Source of the DNA: Atribacteria bacterium SCGC AAA255-G05
GTDB lineage: Bacteria > Atribacterota > Phoenicimicrobiia > Phoenicimicrobiales > Phoenicimicrobiaceae
DNA length: 18,947 nt
Assembly (NCBI GenBank): GCA_000405605.1
Contig: ASPA01000004.1
Span: 1-18,947, forward strand
Reading direction: 5' to 3'
Below are positions 13,507 through 18,947 of this stretch, piece after piece (the first letter of the stretch is position 1; every line of letters begins with the position of its first letter). The position numbers and the translations under genes were made by a program. Under the pieces are notes generated by a model that saw only the letters and a list, made by a program, of their open reading frames with translations, was not told where the DNA came from and ran no database searches.

Positions 13507-14929
13507 ACTTTTTAATTTCCTCTATTAACTTATCTATATCTTCAAGTTTTTCAGGAATTGTTTCAGGCATCCCCTCTTTTTTCACATATACTTTTTCCCA
13601 GAAAGGTTCGGAAAGTTCTCCATATTCTTTAGAGTACTGATCTAAATGTGCTGCACACTTAGTTAATACTGTTTGAGCATTACCGTGAGTAGGTTTAGCG
13701 CCAGTTTCTTTAACAACTTTTCTTAAGACTTCAGGATGGTCAATAATCATGCAGGGTCTCATTCGGTTGTCAAAGGTTGGTTTTTTCTGCTCTTCCCTTA
13801 TTTTTTTAAATAAAGGAGAACCTAAAACCTCTCTTAATGTGGCATTTCTTACATTATGAGTCGCACAATGAGTAAAGACGCAGGGTTCGTAATCACCCTT
13901 TACATTTACATGAAGATATTGACGCCCTCCGGCAATACATCCATTTACGTGCATTCCATCATTCCAGAAGTCTCCGATAAAAACCGGATAGGTATTTCTA
14001 AGATAATTAACTCTTCTCCAACTATAGAGTCTTTGTTCCGGAGTTTGCATAAGACTTACATCGGGATTTCTACCGATAGGTATATAAGTGAAGTACCAGC
14101 CAAAAATGCAGCCTTTCTCTTCTACTAATATTTTCATAAGTTTATCGCTATAGATTGCTTCGGTATTGTATTTAGTAGGAGTAGCAGAAAAACCGTAAAC
14201 TATCCTTGCTTCCCGACAGTTATCCATGGCTTGCATTACCTTTTTCCATACTCCTTTACCTCGGCGGGCATCAGTCTCTTTTTCAAATCCTTCTACACTT
14301 ATAGCCGGGGCGACATTACCCAACTCTTGGAGTTTAAAAGCCATATCTCTATCTATAAAGGTTCCATTGGTATAGATCATAAAAGCGACATCATTATGTT
14401 TTTTATATATATTTAACATATCATCTCTTACGAATGCTTCACCACCAGAGATAACATAAAAATGTGTTCCCATTTCTTTGGCTTCAGTTATAACTTTATC
14501 TACATACTCTATCGGCAAGTCATCTTTTTTAGAATAATCTCCGGCATAACAGCCGATACATCTAAGATTACATCTCATGGTAGGGCTGATTACTATAGTC
14601 GAAGGACTAGGGATGCCTTCATTTTTTTGAAAATTCTCTCTGGTTTTTGCACCCATCAGAATATATTTAATCATAAAATTTAGTACCATTTTATCCCGAA
14701 CATTAGGATGAATTTCCTTTAATGCTTTTTTGGCAAGGACATAAGCCGGGGCTCTGTCTTTGAATAATTTTCTTACCCTGCCTATCTCGGACTTGAGGTT
14801 TGGGGCAATTTTTTCTGCAGCGTAAGTTAATCGGATAAGATTTTCATCGGAACTGTTAACCATAGCTTTCATAATAAGATTTATGGTTTGTTTTGTAGTG
14901 TAATTTTTAAATTTTTCCATGTAACCCAT
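13505..14929 (-). CDS. Radical SAM/SPASM enzyme
   Basis: A 474-aa radical SAM protein with a SPASM-type C-terminal region. The N-terminal ~105 residues are helical; the cluster motif C-x3-C-x2-C is at about 120-127 (MRCNLRCIGCYAG), followed by SGGEAFVRDD (about 161-170) and the core strands with YTNGTFID and ISVEGF. The C-terminal part has clustered cysteines at about 330 (NGCIAGG), 349 and 354 (PCVFTHC), 392 and 424, suggesting one or two extra iron-sulphur clusters. Related proteins modify peptides or small molecules, but no substrate peptide is seen next to it. Shine-Dalgarno AGGAGG 6 nt before the ATG. It lies 46 bp downstream of a membrane-anchored regulator on the same strand. Confidence 0.9.
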   Translation of the reverse strand: MGYMEKFKNYTTKQTINLIMKAMVNSSDENLIRLTYAAEKIAPNLKSEIGRVRKLFKDRAPAYVLAKKALKEIHPNVRDKMVLNFMIKYILMGAKTRENFQKNEGIPSPSTIVISPTMRCNLRCIGCYAGDYSKKDDLPIEYVDKVITEAKEMGTHFYVISGGEAFVRDDMLNIYKKHNDVAFMIYTNGTFIDRDMAFKLQELGNVAPAISVEGFEKETDARRGKGVWKKVMQAMDNCREARIVYGFSATPTKYNTEAIYSDKLMKILVEEKGCIFGWYFTYIPIGRNPDVSLMQTPEQRLYSWRRVNYLRNTYPVFIGDFWNDGMHVNGCIAGGRQYLHVNVKGDYEPCVFTHCATHNVRNATLREVLGSPLFKKIREEQKKPTFDNRMRPCMIIDHPEVLRKVVKETGAKPTHGNAQTVLTKCAAHLDQYSKEYGELSEPFWEKVYVKKEGMPETIPEKLEDIDKLIEEIKK

Positions 14930-14975
14930 GATATTTTCCTCCTATGCTAAAAATTCTAAAAGATTTTTGAAAAAT

Positions 14976-15731
14976 TTATTTTTGATTTTTTTTATTTATT
15001 TCATCCAAAGTTTCTTTTAAAAAATCTAATAATGATTTTTGCTCTTTTTTATCCATTTGAGAAACATATTGATTATAGGTTTGAATGTAACCTGCATATT
15101 CATCCAGACTGTTATTTGGACCGGTAATATATTTTGGAATTTTATTTATATATTTGGTTAAAATCCCAAAACACATTCCTATAAAGACGGTTAAAGCTAA
15201 TTCAATATAGGTATTTGTTGCATCGGCAGGAATTACTTGACTTAATAATTGTATCTCAGCTATTCCCTCGGTAATTTTTTTAATGAGAAGGATTAAAATG
15301 AGCAATACACAAGCACAAAAAATAAGGGGAGATTTGCTTTGCAAAGCTTCTTTAAACAGGTCTTTTAAGTTAAACTTTCCCTTAATTTCCTCAAATTTTT
15401 GAATAATTTCTTTTTTTAGTTTACTAAGCTCGGATATTTTTGTGGGAAGTTTTCTTTGTGAAAGATTGGAGATGGTATATCCCTTTTTAGTAGGAAAGAA
15501 GGTGATAGTAGAACGGCCTAACTTCTCCCATCTGTGGTTATTTGATTCCGGGATTAGGTATTCTACTTCCAGGAGGCCTTCTCTGCGGAGTAATTGCAAC
15601 ATATCATAGGCAGTCCATTTGCTTACTCCTAATTTTTGGGCAACTTCTGAATAATGGATAGGGGAAGCCTTTTGCTTGTATAAGTCGATTAAGACTTCTA
15701 AAAATTCTTTCTGTCTTGTGGTTATTCTCAT
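14976..15731 (-). CDS. Membrane-anchored winged-helix protein
   Basis: A 251-aa protein with an N-terminal winged-helix DNA-binding domain (residues 1-60; recognition helix SKWTAYDMLQLLRREGLL) like DtxR/MarR-type regulators, a linker with a coiled-coil-like charged helix (98-130), two transmembrane segments (about 134-152 and 175-194) separated by a short extracytoplasmic loop, and a charged cytoplasmic tail (195-251). This layout fits a one-component regulator that senses something at the membrane. It shares the minus-strand unit with the SPASM enzyme and is transcribed from the promoter at 15791-15799. The family is not named with certainty; the target genes are unknown, the neighbour being the obvious candidate. 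Confidence 0.8.
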   Translation of the reverse strand: MRITTRQKEFLEVLIDLYKQKASPIHYSEVAQKLGVSKWTAYDMLQLLRREGLLEVEYLIPESNNHRWEKLGRSTITFFPTKKGYTISNLSQRKLPTKISELSKLKKEIIQKFEEIKGKFNLKDLFKEALQSKSPLIFCACVLLILILLIKKITEGIAEIQLLSQVIPADATNTYIELALTVFIGMCFGILTKYINKIPKYITGPNNSLDEYAGYIQTYNQYVSQMDKKEQKSLLDFLKETLDEINKKNQK

Positions 15732-15790
15732 AATATATCTCCCAAAAGACCCAAAAAGTAATTTAAAAAAAATTACATCTTTGCAAATTC

Positions 15791-15799
15791 ATTATATCA
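15791..15799 (-). promoter_or_regulatory. Extended -10 promoter for the winged-helix gene
   Basis: The minus strand reads TGATATAAT, a full extended -10, with TTTGTA at 15814-15819 as a weak -35 at 17 bp. Transcription would start near 15784, about 50 nt before the ATG at 15731. Confidence 0.6.
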
Positions 15800-15828
15800 C
15801 TCCAAAATAATTTTACAAATATTTTAAT

Positions 15829-15863
15829 ACAGTATCAAGTATACAGTATCGAGTATCGAGTTA
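15829..15863. repeat. GTATCGA-type heptamer array
   Basis: Five units at 7-bp spacing: ACAGTAT, CAAGTAT, ACAGTAT, CGAGTAT, CGAGTTA. Same period and similar core (GAGTAT/CGAGT) as the arrays at 9824-9886 and 10855-10892. Confidence 0.8.
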
Positions 15864-15962
15864 AGAAAAAGAACTACCCCAGCAAAGTTTACACTAACAT
15901 GTATAAGCAGGCAGTTTTCTGGCAGGTTTTTTGATTATTTTTTATCAAAAAGCATTAAAAAA

Positions 15963-15991
15963 GTGTCATAATCAAGAATTTGTATTATAAT
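15963..15991 (+). promoter_or_regulatory. Promoter of the small-peptide/nitroreductase unit
   Basis: GTGTCA (15963-15968), an optimal 17-bp spacer and perfect TATAAT (15986-15991). The transcript would start near 15998 with a leader of about 145 nt. Confidence 0.6.
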
Positions 15992-16032
15992 ATAAAAAGT
16001 AATATAAAATATTATAATAATAGGAAAATTTT

Positions 16033-16070
16033 TTCTCTTCTCTCGTGCGAACAAAAGTAAGGAGAGAGAA
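16033..16070 (+). promoter_or_regulatory. Imperfect leader hairpin upstream of the 36-aa gene
   Basis: TTCTCT-T-CTCT (16033-16043) can pair with GGAGAGAGAA (16061-16070) with one bulged T and one G-U pair around a 17-nt loop. The right arm GGAGAG is also Shine-Dalgarno-like but has no start codon near it. A regulatory role is only possible, not shown. Confidence 0.35.
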
Positions 16071-16143
16071 ATTAGGGAAATAAATTATTATTTTAGCAAT
16101 GTCCATAGAAAGATAAGAAAAAAGGGAAAGGAGAAAAACTAAG

Positions 16144-16254
16144 ATGAAAAAAGATAAAGAAACTTTAGAAATTTCCGAAGCACAGGATGAATTAAAAGAA
16201 TTGGATAATCTGGAAGATTCATTGGAAGATAAAGATTTGAAAGAAGTAGATTAA
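16144..16254 (+). CDS. 36-aa acidic peptide, upstream of nitroreductase
   Basis: A short ORF, ATG to TAA, encoding 36 residues with no aromatic residue, no cysteine and about half acidic or basic residues (net negative: MKKDKETLEISEAQDELKEL then a DNLEDSLEDKDLKEVD tail). It has a good Shine-Dalgarno (AAAGGAG, 16127-16133) and ends 22 bp before the nitroreductase start, after a 145-nt leader from a good promoter. The composition favours a helical, soluble peptide. No family recognised. It may be a small accessory protein, or simply a short translated leader. Confidence 0.6.
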   Translation: MKKDKETLEISEAQDELKELDNLEDSLEDKDLKEVD

Positions 16255-16276
16255 AAAATTAAGAGGAGAAAACGGA

Positions 16277-16789
16277 ATGATATTAGAGGCAATCAAAAAA
16301 AGACAGAGTGTTCGAAGTTATCAGGACAAAGAAATTCCGGAAGAGATACTTCAGCAAATTTTAGAAGCCGGCAGATTAGCTCCCTCGGCTAAAAATACTC
16401 AATCCTGGAAATTTATTGTGGTTAAAGATAAGGGTTTAAGAAAGAAATTAGTTCCGGCTTGTAAAAATCAGAAATTTGTGGGAGAGGCTCCGGTAGTTAT
16501 AGCGGGGTGTGGAACTAATCCCGACTATGTAATGTCCAATGAAGAACACGCTTATTCTATAGATTTAGCTATCGCCCTTGATCATATGAGTTTAGAAGCA
16601 GCCTCCCTGGGATTAGGAACCTGTTGGATAGGTGCCTTCTACCAGGATCAAGTTAAAGAAATTTTAGGAGTTCCGGAAAGTGTGCGCGTAGTTAACTTAT
16701 TAACTTTAGGCTATCCTGAAAAATTAGGGCCTAAAACCGGAAGAAAACCTTTATCGGAAATCGTTTGCTACGATAAATATAAAGCATAA
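16277..16789 (+). CDS. Nitroreductase-family flavoprotein
   Basis: A 170-aa FMN-dependent nitroreductase-like protein. The N-terminal FMN-phosphate site is RQSVRSYQDK (residues 9-18), followed by APSAKNTQSWKF (about 35-46), and the later isoalloxazine-contacting stretch EAASLGLGTCWIGAF (about 107-121) and LGYPEK. Family members reduce nitro compounds, quinones or flavins with NAD(P)H; being short (170 aa) it fits the minimal subfamily common in anaerobes. Shine-Dalgarno AGAGGAG 8 nt before the ATG. It shares a unit with the 36-aa peptide gene. Confidence 0.92.
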   Translation: MILEAIKKRQSVRSYQDKEIPEEILQQILEAGRLAPSAKNTQSWKFIVVKDKGLRKKLVPACKNQKFVGEAPVVIAGCGTNPDYVMSNEEHAYSIDLAIALDHMSLEAASLGLGTCWIGAFYQDQVKEILGVPESVRVVNLLTLGYPEKLGPKTGRKPLSEIVCYDKYKA

Positions 16790-16800
16790 AGTTTTTAATT

Positions 16801-16875
16801 AATCGTTTTTCGTTTTTAGATAAGAAAAATTAGTTCTTAGATTTAGGTTTTGAGTTAAGAGTTGCAATTTAGAAG
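16801..16875. repeat. Degenerate heptamer-period stretch (GTT-ending units)
   Basis: Reading in steps of 7 from 16801: AATCGTT, TTTCGTT, TTTAGAT, AAGAAAA, ATTAGTT, CTTAGAT, TTAGGTT, TTGAGTT, AAGAGTT, GCAATTT. Six of ten units end in GTT or GTT-like TTT. More eroded than the arrays at 10855 and 15829, so less certain. Confidence 0.45.
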
Positions 16876-16884
16876 TAAAATAAC

Positions 16885-16968
16885 TATTGAATAAATAGTA
16901 GCACCATAGCGTTGCTGTGGTGAAAAAGTAGATATGGCAATACCGTGTCTCTACATATTTATTCAATA
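16885..16968. mobile_element. MITE-like palindromic element
   Basis: An 84-bp element with near-perfect ends: TATTGAATAAATA-GTAG (16885-16901) against CTACATATTTATTCAATA (16951-16968), which has two extra bases. Inside lie a hairpin CACCATAGC-GTT-GCTGTGGTG (16902-16922, one G-U) and a weaker pairing GTAGATATGG / CCGTGTCTCTAC (16928-16954). No coding capacity. This is the form of a small non-autonomous, palindromic repeat; a target-site duplication is not obvious. Only one copy lies in the window. Confidence 0.6.
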
Positions 16969-17010
16969 CGCCTGTCCAATAAAATTTGCAGTTTTATTTT
17001 TAGAAGAGGT

Positions 17011-17026
17011 GTCGGATTTATCCGAC
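17011..17026. repeat. Palindrome GTCGGAT-TT-ATCCGAC
   Basis: Perfect 7-bp arms with a 2-nt loop, related to the copy at 9940-9956 (GTAGGAT, ATCCGACCC shared). Both lie in non-coding spacer. Confidence 0.7.
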
Positions 17027-17055
17027 CCGAAGTTTTTGTTAATATTTCTAAGTTT

Positions 17056-17208
17056 TTAATCAAATAAGAGATTTAAACCTACTTCTTCATTAAATTCTCT
17101 TTCTATTTCTCCGTCAATTTACTCGATTATAAATTCTCCGACACCGCCGATGAATGCAGAGTTTAAGTGCCTTCCATAAGTATTAAACTTAGAATTAGAT
17201 TCAATTTT
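17056..17208 (-). pseudogene. Possible coding remnant on the minus strand
   Basis: The minus-strand frame is open from 17208 to a stop at 17056 (51 codons) except for one in-frame TAA at 17119-17121. Its translation reads like real protein on both sides of the stop: KFNTYGRHLNSAFIGGVGEF and, after it, IDGEIEREFNEEVGLNLLFD. No start codon or ribosome site is seen and no family recognised. A chance open frame remains possible. Confidence 0.3.
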
Positions 17209-17237
17209 TTAATTTAAAATAAAAAAATTAAAAAAAT

Positions 17238-17266
17238 TTGACATAATTATTGTTTTATGATATATA
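17238..17266 (+). promoter_or_regulatory. Strong promoter of the GntR gene
   Basis: Perfect TTGACA (17238-17243), 17-bp spacer and TATATA (17261-17266) preceded by an extended TG (17258-17259). Transcription would start near 17273, about 56 nt before the GTG start. Confidence 0.75.
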
Positions 17267-17275
17267 TTAAATAAC

Positions 17276-17286
17276 TTGTCTGACAA
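17276..17286. promoter_or_regulatory. FadR-subfamily operator TTGTCTGACAA
   Basis: An exact TNGTNNNACNA site, the operator form of FadR-type GntR regulators, with perfect TTGTC/GACAA arms. It covers the expected transcript start of the gene that follows, so negative autoregulation is likely. A second GGACAA half site is nearby (17299-17304). Confidence 0.65.
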
Positions 17287-17328
17287 CATTACTAATAGGA
17301 CAAATAATTTATAAAAAGGAGTCTCTCA

Positions 17329-18027
17329 GTGTTTAACAAAGTTCAAACTAAAAAAGTTTATATGAAAATAGTGGAACAGATTCGGGACTTAATAAAAGAA
17401 GGTAAATTAAAACCCGGAGATAAACTTCCTCCGGAACAAATTCTATCAAAAGAGTTTGGAACTTCCCGTCCTTCAGTAAGGGAGGCTCTGAGCGCTCTGG
17501 AGATTTTGGGAATAACAGAAAGCAGAGGAGGTAAGGGTAATTTCATAAGGAATAATCTTGGCTTCCCTTTGTATGAGCAAATATTCAAGGAACTTGAAGA
17601 AGAGGAGAGCCCTTTTGAGATATTAGAGGCAAGAAAGGCAGTAGAGACCGAGATTGTCGGTCTTAGCGCCAAAAAAGCTACAAAGGAAGAGATAGATGCC
17701 ATTAAGGAATCCTTGAACAAAATGAAGGAAAATATGACGGACATTCCTAAGATTATGAAAATTGATAGAGAATTTCATATTAATATTGCCAGGGCAGCTC
17801 ATAATAACCTCCTTTTTTCGATGATGATTTACTTAGCTGATCTACTAAACGAAAAGCTCTGGATAAAAATGAAAGAGAAAAGCTGGAACATTCCTGGCTG
17901 TCCTCAGAAATATCTTGAAGAGCATATTGAGATATTTAACGCCATTAAAAATAAAGACAGCAAAGATGCCCGTAAGAGAATGTACGATCATTTAGCTGGC
18001 GTAGAACAAGATCTACTTAGCGAATAA
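17329..18027 (+). CDS. GntR-family regulator, FadR subfamily (FCD domain)
   Basis: A 232-aa regulator with an N-terminal GntR winged helix (about 5-75; LKPGDKLPPEQILSKEFGTS, RPSVREALSALEILG) and a C-terminal FCD domain of helices (about 95-230) with the metal-binding set D146, H150, H199 and H221 (IDREFHINIARAAHN, EEHIEIF, YDHLAGVE). Such regulators bind a carboxylate or sugar acid through the metal. GTG start with AAAAAGGAGT 7-9 nt upstream. It is 13 bp before the sugar-isomerase-like gene, which it probably controls together with its own promoter. Confidence 0.93.
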   Translation: MFNKVQTKKVYMKIVEQIRDLIKEGKLKPGDKLPPEQILSKEFGTSRPSVREALSALEILGITESRGGKGNFIRNNLGFPLYEQIFKELEEEESPFEILEARKAVETEIVGLSAKKATKEEIDAIKESLNKMKENMTDIPKIMKIDREFHINIARAAHNNLLFSMMIYLADLLNEKLWIKMKEKSWNIPGCPQKYLEEHIEIFNAIKNKDSKDARKRMYDHLAGVEQDLLSE

Positions 18028-18040
18028 GAAGGAGGTTAAT

Positions 18041-18947
18041 ATGCAAGAGTCGATGTATAAATTTATGAAAGTAGGATTAATTCATTTTATGGCTTATCCT
18101 GAAACGATGAGAGGTGAGGGGTTAATTCTTGAGACGCTACAGAAAATAGCTGAGGATGATTTCTTTACTGCAGTAGAGATTTCCTGGATCAAGGATGCGA
18201 AGGTAAGAGAAAAAGCAAAAAAACTTTTGGAAGTGAGCCATTTAACTGTTGCTTATGGTGCTCAGCCACGCTTATTGATTAAAAAATTAAATCTTAATTC
18301 CTTTAATGAAGCAGAAAGACAAGAGGCAGTAAATGAGGTGAAAGCAGGAGTTGACGAAGCATATGAGATAGAGGCAAAGGGCCTTGCCTTCTTAAGTGGT
18401 AAGGACCCAGGAGAAGAGAAACGAGAAGAGGCTCGTAAATTATTAGTTTTATCCATTAAAGAGATATGTGATTATGCTAAATCCAAAGGAGACTTAGGGA
18501 TAGTTCTAGAGATCTTTGACAGGGAAATAGATAAAAAATGTTTAATTGGGCCGGCTAAAGACGCCAGGATGGTGGCAGAAGAAGTAAGAAAAGAATTTGG
18601 TAATTTTGGATTGCTGGTTGATTTATCCCATCTTCCTCTTCTAAATGAGACTCCTACTCAGGCCATTATGCCGGTTAAGGATTATCTGGTTCATGCCCAC
18701 ATGGGCAATTGTATTTTAAAAGATAAAGAACATCCCGGCTATGGTGACCAGCATCCCAGGTTTGGTATCAAGGGTGGGGAAAATGATGTCAAAGAACTCA
18801 CCGAATACTTAAAAGTTTTATTAGATATTGGATTCTTAAATCCACAAAATCCGCCCATTGTAAGCTTTGAGGTAAAACCATTGGCTGATGAATCCTCTGA
18901 GGTAGTTATAGCTAATGCTAAACGAGTATTAAGAGAAGCTTGGGTAA
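18041..18947 (+). CDS. Sugar-phosphate isomerase/epimerase-like TIM barrel, 3' end missing
   Basis: Open from an ATG at 18041 (Shine-Dalgarno AGGAGG, 5 nt upstream) to the window edge: 302 codons plus one base, no stop seen, so the C-terminus is cut off by the window. It is a xylose-isomerase-like TIM barrel (AP_endonuc_2 superfamily), with a candidate divalent-metal set E157 (VLEIFDRE), D194 (LLVDLSHLPLL), H220 (HAHMGN) and E277 (VSFEVKP). Such enzymes isomerise or epimerise sugars or cyclitols; the exact reaction is unknown. It lies 13 bp after the GntR regulator and so is likely part of an induced catabolic operon continuing to the right. Confidence 0.85.
   Translation, partial: MQESMYKFMKVGLIHFMAYPETMRGEGLILETLQKIAEDDFFTAVEISWIKDAKVREKAKKLLEVSHLTVAYGAQPRLLIKKLNLNSFNEAERQEAVNEVKAGVDEAYEIEAKGLAFLSGKDPGEEKREEARKLLVLSIKEICDYAKSKGDLGIVLEIFDREIDKKCLIGPAKDARMVAEEVRKEFGNFGLLVDLSHLPLLNETPTQAIMPVKDYLVHAHMGNCILKDKEHPGYGDQHPRFGIKGGENDVKELTEYLKVLLDIGFLNPQNPPIVSFEVKPLADESSEVVIANAKRVLREAWV

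Larger units (their letters stand above)
15732..16143. other. 412-bp divergent spacer with promoters and repeats
   Basis: Contains the minus-strand promoter for the winged-helix gene, a heptamer array (15829-15863), the promoter of the small-peptide/nitroreductase unit (15963-15991) and an imperfect hairpin in its leader (16033-16070). No further coding sequence found. Confidence 0.6.
16790..17328. other. 539-bp spacer rich in repeats and a possible gene remnant
   Basis: The spacer holds a heptamer-period stretch (16801-16875), a MITE-like palindromic element (16885-16968), the GTCGGAT palindrome (17011-17026), a possible decayed ORF on the minus strand (17056-17208), and the promoter and operator of the GntR gene (17238-17286). 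Confidence 0.6.

Noticed and set aside
14231..14683. Plus-strand open frames inside the SPASM gene
   Set aside because: They are antisense shadows of a well-supported minus-strand gene and lack ribosome sites.
15998..16143. Riboswitch in the nitroreductase leader
   Set aside because: Only one imperfect hairpin is visible; no recognised aptamer core such as FMN, TPP or cobalamin.

Overview
This is an AT-rich (by eye roughly two-thirds A+T), densely coded stretch of a bacterial chromosome with canonical -10/-35 promoters, Shine-Dalgarno sites and several TTG/GTG starts. There are no tRNAs, rRNAs, CRISPR arrays or complete insertion sequences. Two oxygen-sensitive-type radical SAM enzymes, an MrfA/MrfB repair pair of the kind known from Bacillus, and intergenic spacers full of short degenerate repeats suggest an uncultured, probably anaerobic low-GC lineage (Clostridia-like or an Atribacterota-like candidate phylum). 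The taxonomic guess is inference; no marker gene here settles it.

Left edge (1-2266): the 5' end of an AbiEi-like winged-helix protein on the minus strand, divergent from a small SWIM zinc-finger protein whose reading frame seems to continue in the -1 frame after an A6 run; then an unrecognised 187-aa protein with a weak resemblance to PD-(D/E)XK nucleases, and a convergent six-helix membrane protein of unknown function. A strong two-way hairpin separates the last two genes.

Repair block (2452-9299): endonuclease IV (nfo), the helicase mrfA and the exonuclease mrfB are packed head to tail (nfo and mrfA overlap by 10 bp, mrfA and mrfB are 2 bp apart). A perfect 20-bp hairpin overlaps the mrfB stop, followed by radC, a zinc-ribbon Nudix hydrolase, a cupin and a HAD phosphatase, again overlapping or nearly so. 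The block reads as a DNA-damage/nucleotide-housekeeping island.

Middle (9445-13500): a second cupin, signal peptidase I on the minus strand, a HAD hydrolase whose ribosome-binding site lies downstream of its first ATG (possible ATT start), a PflX-like radical SAM protein and an EamA-family transporter. The spacers carry 7-bp-period degenerate tandem repeats, an 8-bp tandem repeat and short palindromes with 2-3 nt loops.

Right part (13505-18947): a minus-strand pair of a membrane-anchored winged-helix protein and a radical SAM/SPASM enzyme; a plus-strand pair of an unlisted 36-aa acidic peptide and a nitroreductase; a 539-bp spacer with a MITE-like palindromic element and a possible coding remnant; and a FadR-type GntR regulator with a consensus operator at its own promoter, followed by a sugar-phosphate-isomerase-like TIM-barrel gene that runs off the right end.
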